The notes under the pieces were generated by a model. The model was not told where the DNA came from. It did no database searches and saw only the letters and a list, made by a program, of their open reading frames with translations. A stretch of 32,772 nucleotides of DNA from positions 1-32,772 of the forward strand of contig JAAYJH010000060.1 of assembly GCA_012523035.1 (NCBI GenBank), given 5' to 3'. Both the position numbers and the translations under genes were made by a program. The first letter of the stretch is position 1. Each line of letters starts with the position of its first letter. This document shows positions 24,242 to 32,758 of this stretch, piece by piece. The stretch is from Fibrobacter sp. (GTDB lineage: Bacteria; Fibrobacterota; Fibrobacteria; Fibrobacterales; Fibrobacteraceae).

Positions 24242-25679
24242 ATGATCGAGCTATATTTTTAAACAACCATAACTCAAGATCTTCGATAGCCACTCGTTCT
24301 TGTTTCATAGAATCTCTTTCACGAACGGTTACCGTACCTTTTAACTCAGGATTCACATCGTCTCCTTCGCCAATAGTATCAAAATCTACAGTAATACAGT
24401 AAGGAGTACCCAATTCATCTTGACGACGGTATCTTTTACCAATAGATTGAGTCTCATCGTATTCTACATAAAAATGATTCAAAAGTTTTTTGTAAATATT
24501 TTGGGCTTCTTCTTTGACCTTCCCTTTTTTGACTAATGGAAGGATAGCCGCCTTGACTGGAGCCACAGCAGGGTGGAAACGAAGCACCACGCGGGTATCA
24601 TCGGGTTTAGAAGGGTCTTCACTTTTTAAAGTTTCTACCTCATAAGCATCGGCAAGCAAGACCAACAACAAACGATCCACGCCCAAAGAAGGCTCTACTA
24701 CATAAGGAATATATCGTTTATTTTGTGCAGCATCGAAATACTCTTGTTTCACTTTAGATTCATTTTGGTGTTGAGTCAAATCATAATCTGTACGGCTTGC
24801 TATCCCCCACAGCTCTCCCCAACCAAAAGGAAAAGCATATTCAATATCAGAAGTCCCGTTGGAATAGTGAGACAACTCTTCGGCAGTATGTTCTCTAAGG
24901 CGTAACTTTTCTTTAGTAACACCTAAATCATCGACCAACCAGTCCATACAAAACTGTTTCCAGTATTTATACCATTCGGCTTCGGTCCCTGGTTCGCAGA
25001 AAAACTCCACTTCCATTTGCTCAAACTCTCGAGTTCTAAAAATAAAGTTACCCGGAGTGATTTCGTTTCTAAAAGACTTTCCAATTTGGCCCACACCAAA
25101 AGGAATTTTAGGACGCACATTGTCCATAATATTTTTGAAATTAATAAAAATCCCTTGAGCAGTCTCTGGTCTTAGGTACACCATATTACCAGCACCCTCT
25201 ACAGCCCCCATCTCGGTCTTGAACATCAAGTTAAAAGCTCTGGGCTCTGTAAAATCCTTGGCCTTACACTTTGGACACTCAATCTCATTCTCGACAATCA
25301 TTTCTGCAATTTCTTTGAAATTTTTGCCCATAGTGCAGCCTTCGCCTAGCTTTTCCTCTAAAAGGTGATCGGCTCTAAAGCGTTCTCTACAAGACTTACA
25401 ATCCACCAAAGGATCCGAAAAATTACCCACATGACCAGAAGCTTGCCATACCTTTGGATTCAACAAAATAGAACTATCCAAACCCAACACATCAGAACGA
25501 CTTGTCACAAACTTTTTCCACCAAAGGTCTTTAATATTCCTTTTAAGCTCGCAACCGTATGGACCATAATCCCAAGTATTCGCTAAACCATCGTAGATTT
25601 CTGAACCAGGAAAAATAAAACCTCGTCTTTTACACAAAGAAACCAAATCTTTCAAAGCATCTTGCACTTTTTTTGCCAT
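24240..25679 (-). CDS. glyS: Glycyl-tRNA synthetase, homodimeric class II type
   Basis: 479 residues, single-chain alpha2 GlyRS (as in Gram-positives and eukaryotes), not the alpha2beta2 form. Motifs seen: FIFPGSEIYDGLANTWDYGPYG at the N-terminus, LRPETAQGIFINF, the motif 2 arginine in GKSFRNEITPGNFIFRTREFEQME, and motif 3 in YVVEPSLGVDRLLL. A C-terminal anticodon-binding domain follows (HPAVAPVKAAILPL). CKSCRERF and ECPKCKA suggest a zinc site in the insertion. AAAGGA (25686-25691) lies six bases before the ATG. A TATATT at 25718-25723 is a plausible -10. Directly followed by the GH45 gene. Confidence 0.97.
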   Translation of the reverse strand: MAKKVQDALKDLVSLCKRRGFIFPGSEIYDGLANTWDYGPYGCELKRNIKDLWWKKFVTSRSDVLGLDSSILLNPKVWQASGHVGNFSDPLVDCKSCRERFRADHLLEEKLGEGCTMGKNFKEIAEMIVENEIECPKCKAKDFTEPRAFNLMFKTEMGAVEGAGNMVYLRPETAQGIFINFKNIMDNVRPKIPFGVGQIGKSFRNEITPGNFIFRTREFEQMEVEFFCEPGTEAEWYKYWKQFCMDWLVDDLGVTKEKLRLREHTAEELSHYSNGTSDIEYAFPFGWGELWGIASRTDYDLTQHQNESKVKQEYFDAAQNKRYIPYVVEPSLGVDRLLLVLLADAYEVETLKSEDPSKPDDTRVVLRFHPAVAPVKAAILPLVKKGKVKEEAQNIYKKLLNHFYVEYDETQSIGKRYRRQDELGTPYCITVDFDTIGEGDDVNPELKGTVTVRERDSMKQERVAIEDLELWLFKNIARS

Positions 25680-25685
25680 CGTAAA

Positions 25686-25723
25686 TCCTTTAATTAGAAT
25701 CGTCTAAATCAACATTAAATATA
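25686..25723 (-). promoter_or_regulatory. Ribosome binding site and candidate -10 of glyS
   Basis: AAAGGA at 25686-25691 and TATATT at 25718-25723 on the minus strand. A TTGACC at 25745-25750 would be a -35, but the 21-base spacing is too long for a standard sigma-70 promoter, so the -35 is not claimed. Confidence 0.4.
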
Positions 25724-25786
25724 GAAAAAATAAAGCAAATAAAAGGTCAAAATTAAAAGACCCTCAAAAATACAAGCTCTTTTAAG

Positions 25787-26060
25787 GAAGTCTCACACAC
25801 GCCTGGCTTTTAAAGTAGGAAGTTGGAAGTGGGAAGTGGGAAGTATTTAAAGATTCAGAGCTAATTTGGAGATGAACAGCGTTTTCTGGCACACATTTCG
25901 CATGGATAACCGCATAATGAAGACTTGGGCGGTTCGTGGTTAGTACTTAAAGATAAACTGCGTTTTCTGGCACAAATTTCGCATAAACTCCGTGACACCC
26001 TGCATCTTTGGCACAATTTTCGCAGGGATTCCCTCGCAATGACGGTACATTCTTGGAATG
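25787..26060 (+). repeat. Intergenic repeat array with conserved end element and heptamers
   Basis: The end element at 25787-25808 is followed by four 7-bp units AGT(A/T/G)GGA (25814-25841). Three CTGGCAC-type units lie near 25886, 25966 and 26009, then a CGCAGGGATTCCCTCGCAAT element at 26021-26044 that recurs at 27909-27932. No inverted second end is visible. The array lies upstream of glyS (-) and beyond the 3' end of the recombinase gene (-). Confidence 0.82.
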
Positions 26061-26523
26061 CTTTTTGCAGACAGCTACATTTCACTTTTCAAGCACGCAT
26101 CCTATGATTTTCACAGATTTTGATAAAATGAACAAACAAAGAATTTTTCTTTAGTTTTAATAGTGCAAGAAGGCGAAATAGAATGGTGATTTTTAGATTG
26201 CATCTTCTAATAATCTTTCAGTTTTACCATCAAATACTTTTTATAAGTCCTTTTAATTCATAGATTTATAAAGATTTGCTCATAAATAATTTTACTAAAT
26301 TTTAGCCTTAGATAAACCACAAAGAAAAGCTTCAGCAGAAATAAAAATCTTCATGTAGCTTTTAAGTTTTAAGAACCTACTCACTCCAAAAGAATAGAAT
26401 CACTTAACCCCTCTAAAAACTTGTTAAGCATTTTCTTTAAGCTCATAATTTACAAGGACTTACAAATAATTTCTTACAAGATTGAACCAAAAATTTTAGT
26501 TGAATTTTAGGGCTTTTATTCAA
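26061..26523. other. AT-rich intergenic sequence, no gene seen
   Basis: About 460 bp between the repeat array and the recombinase 3' end. I find no convincing ORF, tRNA, terminator or repeat unit. Confidence 0.5.
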
Positions 26524-27414
26524 TCAAATCCCCCTTTCTCTGGGGTGGTGCAAGCGATGGGCTTCACGGATGAATTCTCTGTCGATATGGGTGTAAATCT
26601 GCGTTGTTGCAATGTCGGCATGCCCTAAAAGTTCTTGTAAAACTCGCAAATCCATGCCCGCTTCTATACAATGCGTGGCAAAAGAGTGTCTAAAAGTGTG
26701 TGGAGAAACATTTTTGGTCAGGTGCTGGGTGAAAGATTTTAGGATTTTCCATGCCCCCATTCGAGAAAGTTTTTGCCCTCGCCTGTTGAGAATCACAGTG
26801 TTGTGTTTTGGCTGGAGTAGGGGTCGTTCTTCTTGGATCCAGACTTTAAGTGTAGCTTTTGCTTTACTTCCCAAAGGGACTAACCTTTGTTTGTTGCCTT
26901 TTCCAATGGGCGTTATCCATTCATTGTCTAAATCCAGATCTTCTAACCTTAGCTGCAAAGCCTCTGAAATTCGAAGCCCTGCACTATAGAGCAACTCTAA
27001 TAAAGCTGTGTCTCGTATTGGACTTTTGGAGTGGCTTTGAATTTCTTCAAAGACACTATCCACCTCTTCTACCGACAAATAATCGGGCAAATAAGAGGCA
27101 ATTTTGGGCACCGCCAAAATGGATTCAGTAGAATGAGGATAATAAGACTCTTGTTGCATATACCTTAAAAAACCCTTTAAACTCGAAAAATGCCTAGCAA
27201 TCGAAGTCGGGCTATAGTCTCGTTCGGCAGACAAACTATTTAAAAACACATCTAAATCAGAAAGCTCTAAATCTTTTAACGCTGTATCTTTTTGATCTAG
27301 CCAAGCAATAAAATGTCGCAAATCCTCTTGATAACTCTGGATAGTTGCCGACGACAAATTGCGTTCTATCGCCAAATGGGATAAATAATATTCTAAAAGT
27401 TCAATATTGGTCAT
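26524..27414 (-). CDS. Tyrosine recombinase, XerC/XerD type
   Basis: 296 residues, the usual Xer size. An N-terminal SAM-like DNA-binding domain (residues 1-95, LSSATIQSYQEDLRHFIAWL) precedes the catalytic domain. Catalytic residues are visible: Arg in LYSAGLRISEALQL (near 148), HTFRHSFATH (His and second Arg, near 240), LGHADIATTQIYTH (His and the nucleophile Tyr, near 275). It is intact and probably resolves chromosome dimers. XerC and XerD cannot be separated by eye. It is a single gene without operon partners. No Shine-Dalgarno sequence precedes the ATG, and no dif site was recognised nearby. Confidence 0.9.
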   Translation of the reverse strand: MTNIELLEYYLSHLAIERNLSSATIQSYQEDLRHFIAWLDQKDTALKDLELSDLDVFLNSLSAERDYSPTSIARHFSSLKGFLRYMQQESYYPHSTESILAVPKIASYLPDYLSVEEVDSVFEEIQSHSKSPIRDTALLELLYSAGLRISEALQLRLEDLDLDNEWITPIGKGNKQRLVPLGSKAKATLKVWIQEERPLLQPKHNTVILNRRGQKLSRMGAWKILKSFTQHLTKNVSPHTFRHSFATHCIEAGMDLRVLQELLGHADIATTQIYTHIDREFIREAHRLHHPRERGI

Positions 27415-27519
27415 AAAGTATATACAAAGGACTAAGCTATTTTAAAATAATTAAAAAACAGCTTGAAAAATTCCCTAAGATGTTTTAATTTTGTCTTTAT
27501 CGTTTAAAAGTCCTATTAT

Positions 27520-27592
<73 letters not shown>

Positions 27593-27595
27593 TTG

Positions 27596-27629
27596 AAAAC
27601 CGATTTTCTTTGAATTTCGGTTTTTTTTA
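27596..27629 (+). terminator. Terminator of tRNA-Lys
   Basis: An 8-bp stem AAAACCGA / TCGGTTTT (27596-27603 with 27617-27624) with a 13-base loop, continuing into a T-run to 27628. It begins four bases after the tRNA. Confidence 0.85.
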
Positions 27630-27706
27630 TTTCTTGAACTCAAGCGACAAATCCAAGTTAAAACTCTAAATTCAATACACTAGGAAATTTCATAGCTTTT
27701 AAAAAT

Positions 27707-28385
27707 GAAGTCTCACACACGCCTGGCTGTTTTTCAATAGGAACTTCTTAGTGTTTAGAGATAAACACCAAATTCTAGCACAAATTTCGCATAAACTCCG
27801 TGATTCCCTACATCTTTGGCACGATTTTCGCAGCACAGTCCAGTCAAAGTGATTCGCACAGTTTCACCCACATTTCAAGCACGCATCCCTGTTTTCTGGC
27901 ACGATTTTCGCAGGGATTCCCTCGCAATGACGATAAAGACTTAGCATTCCTAAAAAAAAAGAAGTTTTCACCTCATCTTTGGCACGATTTTCGCAGCACA
28001 GTCCAGTCAAAGTGATTCGCACAGCCTCATCCCACTTTTATAGCACAAATTTCGCATAAACTCCGTGATTCCATACATCTTTGACACGCACTTTGACTGG
28101 CTCAGTGTAGCAATTTTCGCACAGTATCTTTGTCGCCATCCCGAAATTGCATAAAATCTCTAACACTAACCACTTCCCACTAATCTGGCACGATTTTCGC
28201 ACAATATTCTCTCATATTAAAAAAAAACCGCGTTTTGCACAGCTTCACCCACATTTCAAACTCGCATCCCTGTTTTCTGGCTCAATTTTCGCAGGGATTC
28301 CCTCGAAATGGCGAGGAGGAGACTATTTAGAGATGAACGGCTGCTTTTTTGGGGGGGATTCGGGTTAAGGAAGCTGTGCGAAATG
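27707..28385 (+). repeat. Long intergenic repeat array with conserved end element
   Basis: The end element is at 27707-27728; the 75 bases to 27781 match the reverse complement of 223-297 with two differences. The array then holds seven CTGGCAC(G/A)-TTTCGCA units (near 27777, 27816, 27896, 27980, 28039, 28183 and 28277), GCATAAACTCCGTGA twice, a CGCAGGGATTCCCTCGCAAT element (27909-27932, with a decayed copy near 28290), and a GGCTCAGTGTAGCA element near 28093. A reversed unit appears near 28376. No gene is credible here. It fills the space between the tRNA-Lys terminator and tgt. Confidence 0.85.
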
Positions 28386-28499
28386 TATGCCAGATTTGTG
28401 GGTATTTTTGATTGGGCTAAAGTTTTGGTATTCTGATTTTTATAGTGCTAAAGGCGCTTCTAACTACCCAAATCCTACGATTTAAGCTAAATTGCGTTT

Positions 28500-29636
28500 A
28501 TGAATCCTTTTGAATTGTTAAAAACTTCTGCGTCGTCAAAGGCAAGGCTCGGGCGATTGACTACGGCACACGGCGAGATTTCGACTCCTATTTTTATGCC
28601 TGTGGGTACTGCGGCAAGCGTGAAGGGGCTGAGCCCTCGAGACCTTAAAGAGATAGACGCTAAGATTATTTTGGCGAACACTTATCATTTGTATTTGCGT
28701 CCCGGTACTCCTTTGATTGCAAATGCTGGCGGGATTCACCGCTTTATGGCTTGGGATAGGCCTGTTTTGACGGATAGTGGGGGTTTTCAGGTGTGGAGTC
28801 TCAAGGAGCTTCGTAAAATTAGAGAAAATGGGGTCGAGTTTAGGAGTCATATCGATGGTTCTAAGCATTTTTTTAGTCCGCAAAGTGTGATGCAAGCTCA
28901 ACGAGAGATTGGAGCCGATATTATTATGGCTTTTGATGAGTGTACGCCTTATCCTAGTACTGTTCAAGAGGCTAAGCATTCTTTGAAATTTACTAAGCGA
29001 TGGACCCAAGAGGCTATGGATTATTTGAGGGAGCACCCTCCCCTGCATGGTTATCCCCAGTATTTTTTTGGGATTGCACAAGGTGGCATGCACCGAGATC
29101 TTAGAAAAGAGGCTATTGAGCAATTGATCGATTTGAATCCCGATGCTTATGCTTTGGGTGGGCTTTCGGTGGGAGAGCCTACTGATATTATGTATGAAAT
29201 TGCAGATTATAGTACCGATTTTTTGCCCAAAGATCGTGCTCGTTATGTGATGGGCGTTGGGACTCCTTGGAATTTGTTAGAGTTGATTTTGAAAGGCGTT
29301 GATATGTTTGATTGCGTGATGCCCACTAGAAATGCAAGGAACGGGATGCTTTTTACAAGTCAAGGGGTGCTTCACTACAAGGCAGCCCGATATGCTCAAA
29401 TGATCGAGGAAGCCATTGACCCTCATTGTGATTGTTATACTTGCCGCCATTTTAGTAAGGCTTATTTAAGGCACTTATTCAATGCCAAAGAGATTTTAGC
29501 CTTGTCTTTGTCGAGTATCCACAATTTGCATTTTTATTTGAGACTTATGGAACAAGCTCGAGAAAAGATTGAAAATGACTCTTTTGAAAGCTGGGCTCAC
29601 GAACAAATACAAGTTTTACAGCAAAAAGCACCTTAA
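28500..29636 (+). CDS. tgt: Queuine/preQ1 tRNA-guanine transglycosylase
   Basis: 378 residues. It exchanges guanine 34 for preQ1 in tRNAs with GUN anticodons, the first tRNA-level step of queuosine formation. Family motifs: LANTYHLYLRPG, VLTDSGGFQVWSL (Asp near residue 94), DIIMAFDECTPYP, GGLSVGEP, the nucleophile Asp in FDCVMPTRNARNG (near 268), and the zinc site CDCYTCRHF...IHNLHF. The length is normal. No clear Shine-Dalgarno sequence precedes the ATG. A small terminator separates it from the next gene. Confidence 0.97.
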   Translation: MNPFELLKTSASSKARLGRLTTAHGEISTPIFMPVGTAASVKGLSPRDLKEIDAKIILANTYHLYLRPGTPLIANAGGIHRFMAWDRPVLTDSGGFQVWSLKELRKIRENGVEFRSHIDGSKHFFSPQSVMQAQREIGADIIMAFDECTPYPSTVQEAKHSLKFTKRWTQEAMDYLREHPPLHGYPQYFFGIAQGGMHRDLRKEAIEQLIDLNPDAYALGGLSVGEPTDIMYEIADYSTDFLPKDRARYVMGVGTPWNLLELILKGVDMFDCVMPTRNARNGMLFTSQGVLHYKAARYAQMIEEAIDPHCDCYTCRHFSKAYLRHLFNAKEILALSLSSIHNLHFYLRLMEQAREKIENDSFESWAHEQIQVLQQKAP

Positions 29637-29720
29637 AATTACTATATTAAGACTCAAATTCACACCTTTTTGAATCTGTAAACCATAGCATTGTATTAAA
29701 TACACCAATGCACAAAAACC

Positions 29721-29740
29721 AAGCCTTTTAGGCTTTTTAA
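29721..29740 (+). terminator. Small terminator after tgt
   Basis: A 6-bp stem AAGCCT / AGGCTT with a three-base loop, followed by a T-run. It ends 14 bases before the next ATG. Confidence 0.7.
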
Positions 29741-29753
29741 TTTTGAGGAATAT

Positions 29754-30773
29754 ATGTCTCCTAAATTAAATTTAGAATTTGTGGACCCCAGCCCTTTGCG
29801 TTACGGCGAAAACGCCCACCAAAACGCCACATTTTACAAAGAAGCTCACTGTGACGAAGCCAACTTAGGCTCTGCCAAACAACTCCACGGCAAAGCACTC
29901 TCATTCAACAACATTGTCGATGGCGATGCCGCTCTAGAAATGGCCAAAGAATTTCACCAAGACACCGCCGTCGTTATTGTAAAACACATGAATCCATGTG
30001 GTCTAGCTACCGGTAAAACCTTAAAAGACGCCTTTGAAGCCGCGTGGGAAGGTGACCCTGTTTCTGCTTTTGGCTCTGTGATCGCCGTCACTCAAAATGT
30101 CGATTTAGAAGCAGCTCAATTTTTAAAAGGCCGTTTTGTAGAAATCTTAATAGCCCCTTCTTTTGACCCCGATGCCCTTGAGTTTTTACAAAACAAATCT
30201 AAAGATATTCGCTTATTAGAGGTAGGGAAATTAGAAGCGCCTATGCCGCGAAAAGTCTATAAGCATGTCATTGGCGGGCTTTTAGTCCAAGATCGCGATG
30301 CTAGCACCTGGGAAAAATTTGAATGTGTGACTCAAGCCCAATTCCCTCCTAACAAAGAAGCTCTCGCTCGTTTCACATGGATAGTCACCAAACACACCAA
30401 ATCCAATGCCATTGTCATGGGATACGAATACGAACCCGGATACTTTCAAATCTTGGGGCTTGGCCCAGGACAACCCAATCGTATCGATTCTAACCTAAGG
30501 CTTTGCCAGCCTCGAGTGCGAGACAATGTCGCTAGGATGCCCCTACCCCAAGGTGAAACTCTAGAATCTCTAGAAAAAAAGATCTTTTCAGAAGTCGTCA
30601 TGGGCTCCGATGCGTTTTTTCCATTCCCAGACAATATAGACGCTTGTGCACAAGCAGGGGTTCGATACATAGTACAACCCGGTGGCTCTGTCAAAGACCC
30701 CGAAGTGATCCAAGCTTGTGACCAACAAAATATAGCCATGGTGTTCACAGGGATGAGGCATTTTAGGCATTAA
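29754..30773 (+). CDS. purH: AICAR transformylase, stand-alone (PurH C-terminal half)
   Basis: 339 residues. It transfers the formyl group of 10-formyl-THF to AICAR, the penultimate step of purine synthesis. The protein starts where the AICAR transformylase part of PurH begins (LRYGENAHQNATFY). It keeps LSFNNIVDGDAALEM, the catalytic Lys-His of VIVKHMNPCG, GGLLVQDRD, VTKHTKSNAIVM, and the ending VMGSDAFFPFPDNID...MVFTGMRHFRH. The roughly 200-residue N-terminal IMP cyclohydrolase domain of bifunctional PurH is absent. No trace of it lies upstream, and a terminator sits there instead. GAGGA at 29745-29749 fixes the start. The canonical GQMSRVDS is GQPNRIDS here. Confidence 0.93.
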   Translation: MSPKLNLEFVDPSPLRYGENAHQNATFYKEAHCDEANLGSAKQLHGKALSFNNIVDGDAALEMAKEFHQDTAVVIVKHMNPCGLATGKTLKDAFEAAWEGDPVSAFGSVIAVTQNVDLEAAQFLKGRFVEILIAPSFDPDALEFLQNKSKDIRLLEVGKLEAPMPRKVYKHVIGGLLVQDRDASTWEKFECVTQAQFPPNKEALARFTWIVTKHTKSNAIVMGYEYEPGYFQILGLGPGQPNRIDSNLRLCQPRVRDNVARMPLPQGETLESLEKKIFSEVVMGSDAFFPFPDNIDACAQAGVRYIVQPGGSVKDPEVIQACDQQNIAMVFTGMRHFRH

Positions 30774-30776
30774 ACT

Positions 30777-31211
30777 ATGGAAAAACTATCTACCGACCAA
30801 CAACTATACAATACGGTGCTTCAATTTTTAAAAAACGCCCACAAAAAAAAGGGGGCAAACACCAAAGATTGGAACGAGCTCAAAAAAAAACTAAAACAAA
30901 TCGCACCGCATTCTAATCATTTATTGGCAATACACCTGTGGATCATGGAAAACATAGAACTTCACAACCCCTTAGAAATAGCCCCTAGGATACTCCACGA
31001 GTTCGAAAGTTTTTTTATATCCCCAAAATCTCATGGACTCTTTCTCGAAGCCCTTCACTACGGCATGATAAGCTCCAGACAAGGCGAATCTATCATCGAC
31101 GAGTTTATCAATCCCGAAGAGCTTGGTAAACTTCCAGAAATAGTGCAAAAGTCCATCACTCAAACTTGGAAAGGCAACACCCTTATCTATAGACAAGCAC
31201 GACTCAACTAA
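30777..31211 (+). CDS. Hypothetical protein, possibly Smg/DUF494 family
   Basis: 144 residues, helical, with a Lys-rich N-terminus. The second half (ILHEFESFFISPKSHGLFLEALHYGMISSRQGESIIDEFINPEE) follows the Smg/DUF494 pattern, in which a GFLxxLExxGxLxxxxRExVIxR segment precedes a terminal helix. Smg genes often stand beside topA and trmFO in other bacteria, and trmFO follows here, which supports the assignment without proving it. The gene starts three bases after the purH stop, so it is in the same transcript. Function is unknown. Confidence 0.5.
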   Translation: MEKLSTDQQLYNTVLQFLKNAHKKKGANTKDWNELKKKLKQIAPHSNHLLAIHLWIMENIELHNPLEIAPRILHEFESFFISPKSHGLFLEALHYGMISSRQGESIIDEFINPEELGKLPEIVQKSITQTWKGNTLIYRQARLN

Positions 31212-31236
31212 ACTTTGAACTCCTCACAGGTTCTTT

Positions 31237-32568
31237 ATGCTACAAAAAGTTAAAATCATAGGTGCAGGCTTGGCTGGCTCTGAGGCCGCCCTTCAGCTTG
31301 CCAATCAAGGCTTTTCGGTGCAACTCTACGAGATGCGTCCTCACCAAAGCACGGTGGCACACACCGGAGACAAGATAGCACAGCTTGTGTGTTCTAATAG
31401 CTTCAAAGGCCTAGGCAAAACCACCGCTCACGGCCTACTCAAAAACGAACTGGAACTCTTAGGTTCTTTTTTACTCTCCATAGCTCAAAAAGCCCGAGTC
31501 CCCGCAGGAGAATCCCTCACTGTCGATAGAGATTTATTTAGTGACTTGGTCGAAAAGAAAATCACTAGCACCCAGAACATTACACTGCACCGCGAAGAAG
31601 TTGTAGATTTTTCAGAAAACATCCCCACACTGGTAGCAGCAGGCCCTCTAGCTAGCGAAGCCCTAAGCCAAAGTATATTCAAAAGTTTAGGCTCAGAAAA
31701 GCTACACTTCTTTGATGCCATTGCTCCTGTCGTCGAAGCAGACAGCATCGATTTTAACCACGCTTATTACAAAAACCGTTGGGAAAGAGGCGAAACCGCT
31801 GATTTTATTAACTGTCCGCTAGATAAAGACACATACGAAAAAATCATAGACAAACTAGTCGAAGCAGACTCAGTAGAACCCAAACCCTTTGAAAAAAATG
31901 AACTTTTTGAAGGCTGTTTGCCTATCGAAGAAATGGCCAGGCGTGGCAGAGAAACACTTCGATATGGCCCCATGCGACCTGTAGGGCTTTATGACCCAGA
32001 GGGCAAACGCTGGCACGCGGTAGTACAACTCAGAGCCGAAAACGCTCAAAAAACACTCTTTAATATGGTTGGGTTTCAAACTAGACTCAAATGGGGCACT
32101 CAAAAAGAAGTATTCTCCATGATACCTGCCCTTAAAAACGCTCAATTTGTACGACTAGGCTGCATGCACCGCAACACCTTTATCGAAAGCCCCAAACTTT
32201 TGGACCCTTCACTACAGCTCAAAAGAGACATACAAACTCAAAGCAAACTCCCTCCCCTATGGTTTGCAGGACAAATCACCGGAGCCGAAGGTTACACCGA
32301 AGCCATAGCCACCGGCTGGTACGCCGCTTGGAATATGGCCAATATGCTCAAACACGGCAAAAACAACCTGCTCCCCCACCCCTCTTGCATACGCTCATTG
32401 GTCGATCACTTGGTAGCCCCCAACCCCGACTTTCAACCCATGAATTTTAACTTTGGCTTAGTCCCCAACTTAGAAGGATTCAAAAAGAAAGAGAAAAAAG
32501 AACGACAAGCCCAACTTGCCGAAGAATCGGTGCTAGAATGGATCCGAGAATCCAAAATTCACCAATAA
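31237..32568 (+). CDS. trmFO: Methylenetetrahydrofolate--tRNA-(uracil-5-)-methyltransferase TrmFO
   Basis: 443 residues. It makes m5U54 in the tRNA T loop using FAD and methylene-THF. The FAD motif IIGAGLAGSEAALQLA, then YEMRPHQST and QLVCSNSFKG (with a conserved Cys), GESLTVDRDLFS, FFDAIAPVVEADSID, FEGCLPIEEMARRGRETLRYGPMRPVGL and WFAGQITGAEGYTEAIATG are all typical. The length is normal. It lies 25 bp after the Smg-like gene and, with the upstream AICAR transformylase, links two folate-dependent steps. Only four bases separate its stop from the 3' end of the convergent tRNA-Arg. Confidence 0.97.
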   Translation: MLQKVKIIGAGLAGSEAALQLANQGFSVQLYEMRPHQSTVAHTGDKIAQLVCSNSFKGLGKTTAHGLLKNELELLGSFLLSIAQKARVPAGESLTVDRDLFSDLVEKKITSTQNITLHREEVVDFSENIPTLVAAGPLASEALSQSIFKSLGSEKLHFFDAIAPVVEADSIDFNHAYYKNRWERGETADFINCPLDKDTYEKIIDKLVEADSVEPKPFEKNELFEGCLPIEEMARRGRETLRYGPMRPVGLYDPEGKRWHAVVQLRAENAQKTLFNMVGFQTRLKWGTQKEVFSMIPALKNAQFVRLGCMHRNTFIESPKLLDPSLQLKRDIQTQSKLPPLWFAGQITGAEGYTEAIATGWYAAWNMANMLKHGKNNLLPHPSCIRSLVDHLVAPNPDFQPMNFNFGLVPNLEGFKKKEKKERQAQLAEESVLEWIRESKIHQ

Positions 32569-32572
32569 AAAA

Positions 32573-32645
32573 TACCCCCACCGCGATTCGAACGCAGGTT
32601 TCGCCCTTAGGAGGGGCGCGCTCTATCCAGCTGAGCTATGGGGGC
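32573..32645 (-). tRNA. tRNA-Arg, anticodon CCT
   Basis: 73 bases on the minus strand: acceptor GCCCCCA/TGGGGGT (first pair G-U), D stem GCTC/GAGC, anticodon stem CGCCC/GGGCG with loop CTCCTAA (anticodon CCT, Arg AGG), four-base variable loop, T arm CTGCG-TTCGAAT-CGCGG, discriminator A. CCA is not encoded. Confidence 0.95.
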
Positions 32646-32758
32646 ATTTAAAATGCGAAGATAGCATTATTTCAAAAACATGGCAACACAAAGTCAAACA
32701 AAAAAACAAAACGATACAATGCCGAGATGCGTGCCCGTGGCAATCCATACGATAGAAA

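Noticed and set aside
27707-28385. tRNA-Lys-associated integrated element (attachment site)
   Set aside because: The tRNA is complete with its own terminator. No second copy of its 3' end was found downstream, and the region holds only repeats. The nearby recombinase is of the housekeeping Xer type.
28536-29123. 195-codon minus-strand ORF inside tgt
   Set aside because: tgt is unmistakable on the plus strand with all catalytic motifs; this is its antisense frame.
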